The position numbers and the translations under genes were made by a program. 18,339 nucleotides of DNA from Pholiota molesta. Lineage: Eukaryota > Basidiomycota > Agaricomycetes > Agaricales > Strophariaceae. This document shows positions 8,442 to 15,875 of this stretch, in pieces (positions within the stretch are counted from its first letter, which is position 1; each line of letters opens with the position of its first letter). The notes under the pieces were generated by a model. The model was not told where the DNA came from. It saw nothing but the letters and a program-made list of their open reading frames with translations, and made no database searches. The stretch is from NCBI GenBank assembly GCA_014925825.1, contig JACGCK010000512.1, positions 1 through 18,339 of the forward strand, in the 5' to 3' direction.

Positions 8442-8537
8442 GGGCCATTGCTTTGCATGGCAATACGAGTCTTTACACAAATTAAACTTAACAGTTTTGT
8501 ATGTAAAGACTTGTATTGCCATGCAAAGCATAGCCTA
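8442..8537. repeat. Long near-perfect hairpin, 28-bp arms
   Basis: The arm 8450-8477 (starting GCTTTGCATGGCAATAC, ending AGTCTTTACA) is the reverse complement of 8502-8529 with one mismatch, which would be a G-U wobble in plus-strand RNA. The loop is 24 bases. Weaker complementarity extends outward (GGCCAT against ATAGCC) to about 8442 and 8537. It may be a tiny MITE or a foldback remnant. No target duplication was found and no gene overlaps it convincingly. Confidence 0.7.
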
Positions 8538-8984
8538 TTAATACAATTACTAAAATATATAAATATTGCTTGACCTACTAATACAACCTAAAATACATAA
8601 ATTGTAACTATCTTATTATTTTATTTAGATTTTACTTTCTGTATATACAATATGCCATATGCTTGCCATCTGAATCTTTAAGCCATTTGGTATCTGATAG
8701 AAGATCAATAGTTTTTTCTTTCTTACATTAAGCCACCAAGTGGAAATGATGCAAAGGGTGCTTGATATAGATATGATAATCCAATCCTAAATCACCTAGT
8801 ACCCTAACCCAACCAAATGATTCATCATTCCACAAAGGATGTTTGTCAAGGGGTGTGCAAGAAAAAAATGACGTATATCATGTTGATTTACGAAAATAAG
8901 GAAGTAGAGCTAATCCCCCCCTTCCTAATAAGGCAATTTGATGGCCAAAAATGATCTCGGCACGCTAAAAATAGTATTTACTTG
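8538..8984. other. AT-rich intergenic stretch downstream of the PHD gene
   Basis: No coding block or named repeat was seen. The stretch adjoins the stop of the minus-strand PHD-type gene and probably includes its 3' untranslated region. Confidence 0.5.
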
Positions 8985-9717
8985 TTACTTCCCTCCCCAC
9001 CGACTTCTTTTGCGATTAGCAGCCCTTTCATGTGCAGTCAGTTTACATTTATCGTCACAATACCACTCGGATTGAGGTATCTCAATCAATCCTTTACACT
9101 CAAGGTGGTACTATTAGTAGAAGAAGAATGATTAGCATGTTGCATTGTAAAGCTCATTACAAGTTAAAGTAAAAAAAATGCTTACTACCAGATTGCACCC
9201 CGCCAACGAGCAACAGACAATTCTCTCATTAGCAATGAGCCTTTTGCATAACATGCAAGTCTTGCTCTCATGGTTTCCATATATTTCCTGAAAGCGTACA
9301 CTTACAATGCGCTTCCGCTTCACAGCCAAACCCGATAACACAGTTCAAAGCACCATCAATTGCTCTGAATGGGCCTTCATCATCATCAGGGTCGACAGCA
9401 GGAGGCACAGAAAACACAGCTAGGGAGTCAGAGGGGATGGCTTCGGGAACCTCATGGGGGAGGGTACTAATGGCCTGATGAAGTGATTTGAGGAGTGGAT
9501 GGAGGGCTTGGACAGCAGATTCATGCTGGGCAGGAGGGGACGGTGGGAGAGGTGGGTCAATTGGGTGAGAGTTGGATGTTGTAGTTAAGAGCGGCTTGTG
9601 GGAAAGAAGCACAGAAGGTGCTTTGACAGGTGTAGGAGCCTGTCCGCGGACTGTGGTGGCCTTGCCAAAGAACATTGTAATCTTCTTTATGGGACCCACC
9701 TTGGGCTGGCTCGCCAT
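8985..9717 (-). CDS. Small protein with proline-rich N-terminus and C-terminal PHD-type zinc finger
   Basis: Start chosen at 9717 (MASQPKVGPIKKITMFFG), where family-like sequence begins; the frame is open up to 9969. The N-terminal part is Ser/Pro-rich (PIDPPLPPSPPAQ), followed by LHPLLKSLHQAISTLPHEVP and an acidic stretch (PDDDEG). The C-terminal part lies in another frame: AVKRKRIVSVRFQEIYGNHE, then a full finger: C-x2-C (CMLC, 9257-9246), C-x4-C (CSLAGC), H-x2-C (YHLEC), and WYC-x3-C. It ends HERAANRKRSRWGGK, stop 8985-8987. A GT/AG intron at 9111-9185 falls inside the finger between VV and YH, and all eight ligands appear only after splicing. PHD fingers commonly read histone tails in nuclei; the basic KRKR and RKRSR stretches fit nuclear import. 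The join between the two halves (about 9345-9270) is unresolved: short intron or frameshift. ITMFF weakly recalls a PIP box. Confidence 0.6.
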
Positions 9718-10290
9718 TTTGATATGGGACTTGCTTTGGAGGTGTAGAGTCGCCTCCCAATCCAACATTGACCTCAATGTCGCAAGAATCGCAATAACGG
9801 CTGCTCGAGACATTGAAGGACAGTGTGTTCTATTTTTGGAGTGTGAGTTTTCGAAGGCATTTTCAGAATATATACATACTTGGGACGTATTTGCCATGTG
9901 AAAAATAGCATAGGATGAGCAAAACGCAAGGAGAGTGAGTGCGAGGGCAATGTCGGACGATGAGGACAAGAAATTTTCTCTACATTGGCAACCTCTGGCT
10001 CATCCGCTATGGCTTGGCTATGGCAAATACTTGCAGCTCACCCAAATCGAGCAATGTGCTAAATCAAGCAAGGCACGTATGCCTAATTAAGCGGCACACA
10101 TGGCTCAAGGTATATGAGTGATGCCATACTCAGACACAGCCACCTCACCATGCGGCTGAGATGGCTTGCGAGACAGATATTCAACAGATATTCAATGCAA
10201 ATTAGTTCTAATTGTTGATTAAATCATGCCAAATGTTGATACATAAGGATATGAAGTAGTCCATGCACTTAAAAATGACTTTTGAGCACC
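9718..10290. other. No supportable gene
   Basis: The minus-strand frame upstream of the PHD gene stays open to 9969, with a hydrophobic stretch (IALALTLLAFCSSYAIFHM), but nothing supports translation there and the sequence probably holds the promoter. Beyond 9970 no coding block was seen. A short direct repeat ACAGATATTCA occurs twice near 10175-10200. Confidence 0.4.
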
Positions 10291-10551
10291 TTACCGAAGT
10301 ATATATAAGAAAAAAAATAAGCCAAACTGACATACCCTCCCCCCTACCCCGATATCTTGGACTTTGCTGGCGCATACCCCTTGATGTTCATTGTTGACTT
10401 TGTACCACAATGAAGAAGAAGATCCTTGGATGTACAAGTCACCAGGATAGCCGAGACGCAAAGGAGGATAATGGTTATACACATACAGAATGTGGAAAGA
10501 GATTCTGTCAAGCTGCATATGTTTGACCTTGAACCATTTGAATGGTATCAT
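10291..10551 (-). pseudogene. Possible exon of an uncharacterised basidiomycete protein
   Basis: A minus-strand frame follows a plausible acceptor (CTCCACCAG, just upstream of 10551) and reads MIPFKWFKVKHMQLDRISFH, then HYPPLRLGYPGDLYIQ and LWYKVNNEHQG. The block P-L--G-PGD-YI----LW-K resembles a motif I recall from multicopy fungal proteins, but I cannot name a family. The useful sequence ends near 10340 before a possible donor (GGTATGTCAG) and an A/T-rich tract. No further exon was recognised on either side. Confidence 0.3.
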
Positions 10552-10763
10552 ACTGGTGGAGAGGAAGGAAGATAATTATCAGCCCATCAGATTGATTAAT
10601 CAATCCCAAAAGAAGCCTATTACATCAGCAACGTAAATGCACTGCTTACAAACCTATGCCATATCACTAAATCAATGATAGGATCATTGAAATCATGTAC
10701 ACTGTACACACTATATTTAGCATTTCTGCCGAGCACACATGTGTTGGTTGAATGCCCAGAATA

Positions 10764-11670
10764 TAGTGCTTGAAAGTCCGGTCCAGTCCGGTTTTTTGCC
10801 CATATTTGGCAAGACTGAGACCGAGACCGGTCTTCCAGTTTTCGAAGACCACAAAAAACTGGACTGGACCAACTTGAACCGGTCTTTTGCAGTCTCAATC
10901 GGTTCAAAGACCGGTTAAGACCAGTTACAGTCCAAACCGGTCTCAACCAGTCAAAGACAGGGCAGACTGGTAATAGTTAGGTAGAATACTCTATTTAGTA
11001 TGTAGTGCTTCAAAAAATATGAAAATTGGTGGAGAATTGAGTGAGAAACAATTAAAATACTAGCTAATGCAGTGGTTGAGTGCATTTTGTGATATGTCAG
11101 TCAATTCTTTACCATATATTATGATTCTATGCTTGTTAAAAGGGTAATTTTAATATCTAACTGTATCCCAATTTGCGAAAGGGCGATGTCTATACTGAAT
11201 GAAGCATAGGCAAAAGCATCTTTGAAGTAGTCAAAAAGAGTAGAAAACATCGATATTGCTATAGCTCAACCAAATGTTTTTTAAATATTAAGGTTTAAAT
11301 TGCATCCTGTAGATCTATATGTCCTCTATATATGTTGAAGTTTGCTAAAAGCGTTTTTAGATGCCCAAAGTAATTACTCAAATGAAACTATTAATAATGT
11401 TGTCAATTCTCATGCTAAAAATATGATTTGGACATCGTTCAAGAGGAATTTTGACGTTTTACTAGCCTACAAATTTTCACGGCCAAAGACCATTTGGGAC
11501 CGGTCCAGACCGGTTTTTGATCAGTCCATCTGTTTTTTCAAACCTGTTGGACCGTGGACCAGACCGCGGTCTTGGTCTTTTCCGGTCCATCAATTTTCCG
11601 GTCATTTCCGATTCAGTTCCGGTCCAGTCTCGGTTTTTTTTCAGTCTTGAGACTGGACTTCCAAGCACTA
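10764..11670. mobile_element. GACCGGTC-family hAT-type non-autonomous element, 907 bp, TSD CCAGAATA
   Basis: The left end is TAGTGCTTGAAAGTCCGGTC and the reverse complement of the right end is TAGTGCTTGGAAGTCCAGTC. The exact 8-bp duplication CCAGAATA flanks it at 10756-10763 and 11671-11678. The left subterminal region repeats the TTTGCCCATATTTGGCAAGAC and GAGACCGGTC blocks of the 7119-7620 element; both ends are dense in GACCGGTC, GGTCCAG and GACTGG. The central 500 bases are AT-rich and non-coding. A segment near 11190-11235 (GGCAAAAGCATCTT) recurs inverted near 13820-13845 in the third family member, so interiors are partly shared. Confidence 0.88.
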
Positions 11671-11678
11671 CCAGAATA

Positions 11679-12400
11679 AGCCACAGCTTGCTCCCATTTT
11701 ACTTGTGGTTTGATGTATAGTTGGAGGTTTCTATCGTAAAAAAGCAGAAATGTAGTATTGAATCATACCTTTCTAACTAGCCCAAGATCGTAACTTTTGC
11801 CCGAGAATTGACTAAGTAATGATTAAATCCGATTTGAGACCCTAAAATAGGTATATTCAAGACATGTCTCAGAATAATGACGTACAGGTGTACCAAAATG
11901 CCGTTAGGACGCCTTTTCCAACACCCTGTACATCATAATGTAAGACAATCAAAGCCTGTAGGCATATTCAGCACCTACATGTCTTTATTTAAACCCTTTT
12001 ACTTACTCAAAATGAGTAGGACAGATAGAATTAATTATAGTCAGGTCAATTCTTATCCAAATTTACAATTAATTTGTTTGTTAAAAAGGTGTATATAAAG
12101 GTACTATAATACTGCAAAATTACTAAAGTGCCCTGTTATTATTCATTGAAAAGCACCCAAAACGGTTTTCAAGTGCCCAAAATGAGGATAAAAAGTGCAT
12201 TTGCTAATAACTTGGGCAAAACACATCCTAAAATTAAGATCTTAAGCTGGTTAGAAAGTTAAATTTAGACGCTTCAATGCTGTTAAGTTTCATGAGCAAA
12301 GACCTTTCCAGACTGGTTCAACTTCTTTGTTCTTTGGTCTCTCTAATTTTAAAATAATGATGGACTAAAGTCTGGTCCACATTATGAGTCTCTTTCAGTC
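11679..12400. repeat. Probable decayed relative of the 10764-11670 element interior
   Basis: No gene was seen. A segment near 12043-12090 (GTCAATTCTTATCCAAATTT ... TTTGTTTGTTAAAAAGG) resembles 11099-11145 inside the intact neighbour (GTCAATTCTTTACCATATAT ... TGCTTGTTAAAAGGG). Near 12300-12400 the sequence has scattered GACC, CCAGACTGG and TCTGGTCC words like eroded subterminal repeats. No termini or target duplication remain. Confidence 0.4.
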
Positions 12401-12406
12401 TTCAAT

Positions 12407-12596
12407 ATGGCTGCAATTTGCATGGGTTATATAATGCAGTTGATCTGATCAAATCAAAGTGGGCTGTGTGTGATGGAGCCTTAGACAAACAATCCATGAT
12501 GGCTGCAAATTACAAGGCTTATATAATGCACGTTGATCTGATCAAATCTATTTGAGTAACATATCAATGATGGCAAATATCAGGCTATTTAAAGCA
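12407..12596. repeat. Imperfect tandem repeat, 92-bp period
   Basis: ATGGCTGCAATTTGCATGGG TTATATAATGCA followed by GTTGATCTGATCAAATC (from 12407) recurs as ATGGCTGCAAATTACAAGGC TTATATAATGCA with CGTTGATCTGATCAAATC (from 12499). A truncated third unit (ATGGCAAATATCAGGCTATT) starts near 12570. Each unit has a TATA-like core; a promoter role for the gene downstream is only a possibility. The following 12597-12925 has no convincing exon. Confidence 0.6.
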
Positions 12597-12925
12597 CTGT
12601 GGAGATAAAAACAACACATGATGAATTGTGTGATTGATGGCATCAGTGATGGGGATAACAGCGTGTAAGTTTTTTTTGCTTGGTGAAAAGAACTCACTTT
12701 ACTGCGTAAAGACTCATAATCAAGTTTCTGCTGCCATACCCATCTCAGCAGACAGTTAGCATAGCAACGTGCCTTACAAATGCTGGGTTCATGGAGCTTG
12801 AAAGAATTGGAGTGCAGATTTTGTGCGACTTACTATGGAGTTTTAGATTCTTAGGGGTCAATACCTTGTCTGTAAAGCAAACAATTTAATTCACCTGCTG
12901 CATGTGCGAAAATTGAAAAAGAAAG

Positions 12926-15019
12926 TTGGAACACTGCTTGTTGGTTGTTTGTTATATGACTGTTCCATGTGAATTGTGCCCCTTTATGAACATTGTCCTT
13001 CTTTTCCATACCTTACCTTATTTTGAGGATGACAACAGACAACAGAAAAAGGAAGGCAAGGGGAAAAAAAAAAGGAATATTGTACAGCCGGAAGAGCAGT
13101 ATATATACTGCCATCTAAACACAAACAATGTTCATATGAGTGACCTTGCTGACTTCATGAAGTCAGAATGGTGTAAGGTTATGCTTCCAATCCTTTACAA
13201 CAATTTTTTTACCTCAAATGAACCATTTTTGATTTTTTTCAAGAGTAGCAACAAGTTTGTTGCCTTGTTACAGACCATCATTGACAAAGTCTTCCCCAAG
13301 ACTACTTACAAAGCACAAGCTACTGACACCCTTCATCATCTTGTAAGTCTAGTGTTTGAAGGTCCGGTTACAAGACCGGAAAAAGACTGCAAAAAAACCG
13401 GACCACAACCACACTGGGCCAAAAATAGAATGGACCAATCAAGACCGCAACCGTGGTCCGGTCCATGGTCTTTCCTAATTTTCCAAATCAAAAGACCAAC
13501 AAAAACCAGTTAGGACCGGTCTTTCACCGAGATTTTTTGTAGCACGGTAGAGCGTCAAAAACCATTTTTAAAAATGCCAAAAACATATTTTTAGCATAAA
13601 ATTTGATGAAGATATTAATAGTTTACGATTAAATCATTATTTTGAGTGCTTAAAAATGTGTTTGCCCACACTTCAATCATTAGGCATTCGTTCCTTTTGA
13701 AAACTTGCGCATAAATAGATGACATGTATATCTACAGAATGTATTTTAAATTCTATTAATTGAACAAGATCTGACCATGCTATAATAAATTCAATATTCT
13801 CTACTTGACTTCACTATTAACAAGATGCTTTTGCCAACGGTTCATTCGTTAAATAAGCTAGCCTTTTCTAAACCAGGGTTAAGGTATAAAATCAAAATAC
13901 CTATCTAACGAGCCTTTATACATAATATTTGGGTAAGAACTCATTGAGATATAAGCAAATGCGCTCAAGCAGTCCAATTTCTACTATTACAATAGTTTCT
14001 ATAGGTAAAATCAATTTGAAGCCGGCCCACAGACTGGTCTACAACCAGTCCTCAACCAGTCTTTGATAGGACTGGTTGAGGACCAATTTTTTGCGGTTGC
14101 TCAACTGCAGAAGACCGATGTAGACCGGTTTACGTCGGTTTTGTGCAGTTTTTTGCACTCTTTAAACTGCAGTTAACCGGTTGCGGTCTCAGTCCATAGC
14201 ACTTAGGGCTAGAAGACCGGACCGGACCGGACCTTCGAACACTATGTAAGTCAGCCTTCAGATGCCCTTATCCATTATATACATCTTTTTAATGAAGCTT
14301 ACTTCCAGGCATACAATCAAATCAATGTGAAGTGCTCCCACATTGGTGCTGCAGCCTTGGAAGCTGTAAAATGTCATGTTGGGACAATTACAGCTCACAG
14401 TGGCAAAATGTAAGCATAGGATTGGGTTTGTTGGGCTATACATGCTGATGGACCACTGTTCTTCAAGACACCAGTTCCTATGGAATCACCTGCTGATTGC
14501 AAAAATCCCAGTTACAAAGTAAGTCAGTTTCTGAGTACTTGTCTGACTGCTCAAATTTAACAATGATTGGCTTGGCAGCACACAGAAGGCCGCATTCTCT
14601 CGAAATTTATTATAGACATTGCAGCACCATCTCTGCACCTCATAGAAGGCTCACTGTCCAATAATGGGTATCCAAAGGGGCTTTTCATGCTCATTTTGGC
14701 TGCAGTATGTTTGTTTTGATCATGGCTATGATATTCATCTCAAACAAATCTTGTAGCTTGAATGTGCAGTGTGGTTGTGTTTGAAGCCAGCCAATGAGAT
14801 TCAGGAGTTTTTGAATGAATTCTGGGCTCGAAAGTCAAGATCTACTACTCCAGTCTTAATACAATTGAAGATACTCATTGGGAGGAGATTTTTGATGAAT
14901 GCAGTGTCAAGGAGATAGCAGAGGACCAGTCCGACAATGAGAATGCTGATTTGTTGATTCTTGACAACAATCATGCCTTTCTGTTTGATTTCACAAGTCC
15001 TAGCAAGCCTTGGGCTTGA
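12926..15019 (+). pseudogene. Uncharacterised multicopy basidiomycete protein gene, interrupted and decayed
   Basis: The first codon is uncertain; 12926 is the first ATG of the open block. The protein has a Lys-rich linker (KKEGKGKKKR), then SDLADFMKSEWCKVMLPILY and a region ending TDTLHHLVS. A 13350-14244 insertion splits it; removal with one target copy continues in frame as QPSDALIHYIHLFNEAYFQA, then DWVCWAIHADGPLFFKTPVP. Intron 14519-14578 leads to HTEGRILSKFIIDIAAPSLH and NNGYPKGLFMLILAA. Intron 14705-14756 leads to LECAVWLCLKPANE. After a frameshift near 14870 it reads EDTHWEEIFDEC and an acidic tail to TGA at 15017-15019. In-frame TAA (14411) and TAG (14417) show decay. The block order (K-EW, DGPLFFK-P, EG-I-SKFIID, GYP-G, EFW) matches a repeated hypothetical family in mushroom genomes as I recall it. 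Its function is unknown. Confidence 0.6.
13350..14244. mobile_element. GACCGGTC-family hAT-type non-autonomous element, 895 bp, TSD TGTAAGTC
   Basis: The left end is TAGTGTTTGAAGGTCCGG and the reverse complement of the right end is TAGTGTTCGAAGGTCCGG. The perfect 8-bp duplication TGTAAGTC lies at 13342-13349 and 14245-14252. The right end has the run GGACCGGACCGGACC; both ends repeat GACCGG, CCAGTC and TTGCGGTC words. The AT-rich middle has no coding capacity and shares inverted similarity with the interior of the 10764-11670 element. It interrupts an exon-like reading frame of the surrounding plus-strand pseudogene. Confidence 0.9.
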
Positions 15020-15630
15020 GCTGGAACACTTGAATCATCTTGGTTATCAGATTTTGACATCCACATCTATTTAGACTAATAGCTACATGATTTACTAATA
15101 ACTGGTTGAGGTTTTCTGACTTTCCAGTGCTTTTTGGGGTTTTTGGTCCTTGTAAAATTTTAGAAACAGCTCTCTTTTTGTGAATTAGTACCTAGCTTTT
15201 TGAAACACATACTTTTATGTTTTTTATGCTTTTTTAGGCTTGCATAATGCAAAAAAAGCAAACTGTGAAACTTCTGATGTACATAGCATGGGTGGCACCC
15301 CTAGGTCTGAGACACTTATTTTTAACTTATTTTCAGTGACATAAACAATCTATGAGCTTTTCTTTTCTCTTTCTTTTATCTCTTTTTTTGAATTCTTTTT
15401 CTGGAATTCTTTTCTAAAACACCCATTTTGGAATTCATTGGTTCACATTGCTGCAAGGTGGGATTGCGGGAACACCATAGTACTTGATTGAGTAAGGAGC
15501 ATATATACAAAATTGTCCCTATTGTACCATACATCACATGCTAGCTAACTGCTAAGCTCATAAATTCCAACAATCCAGCCTATTGATTGGAAAACTGAAT
15601 GCACTGGTGAGTGGGGAGGTGCACTGCCTC
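15020..15630. other. T-rich gene-free spacer
   Basis: No coding block. The stretch has long T-runs, an inverted pair TGCTTTTTT (15227-15235) and AAAAAAGCA (15252-15260), and three GAATTC words in similar T-rich context at about 15390, 15405 and 15431. It ends at the terminus of the hAT element at 15631. Confidence 0.5.
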
Positions 15631-15730
15631 CAGTGATGTGCCGGTTAGCTAACAGTTCACATAGTTAATAACAGTTACAAAGAGTTAGCGAACCGTTATT
15701 TGCTAACGGTAAATGTAACTGACTTGCCAA
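15631..15730. repeat. Terminal and subterminal repeat zone of the hAT element
   Basis: After CAGTGATGTGCCGG come repeated GTTA/TAAC words in both orientations: GGTTAGCTAACAGTT, AGTTAATAACAGTTAC, AGTTAGCGAACCGTTATT, GCTAACGG and a final TGTAACTG. hAT transposases bind such subterminal repeats, so this is the likely binding zone. It differs from the ACCCG and GACCGGTC subterminal words of the non-autonomous elements, although the outermost bases resemble those of the 987-1966 element. Confidence 0.6.
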
Positions 15731-15875
15731 ATAAGGAAAGATCCGATGACAAAGCAGTGATCAAGGCAAGATCAAGTTGTGCAGCGCGCATCAATCATGT
15801 AGAGAGCTCAGAGGGCCATAGGAATGTAGCGCAAGCTCACAATGCAAACAAAACATAGAGTATATTGTTCGATAA

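Noticed and set aside
9572..9901. 109-codon plus-strand open frame
   Set aside because: It is antisense to the proline-rich exon of the PHD-type gene, whose minus-strand translation has far better protein character.
11342..11650. Open frames across the right end of the 10764-11670 element
   Set aside because: The translation is dominated by repeats of the GACCGGTC array (RSRPVF, GPVSVF); not coding.
7119..14244. Direct and inverted GACCGG repeats considered as a CRISPR-like or satellite array
   Set aside because: Spacing is irregular, the words differ in length, and they cluster at ends of defined transposons.
13343..14260. The 13350-14244 element as a spliced-out intron using the GTAAGT in its target copy
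   Set aside because: Joining 13342 to the nearest acceptor (CTTCAG before ATGCCC) puts the downstream exon out of frame, unlike the 987-1966 case.
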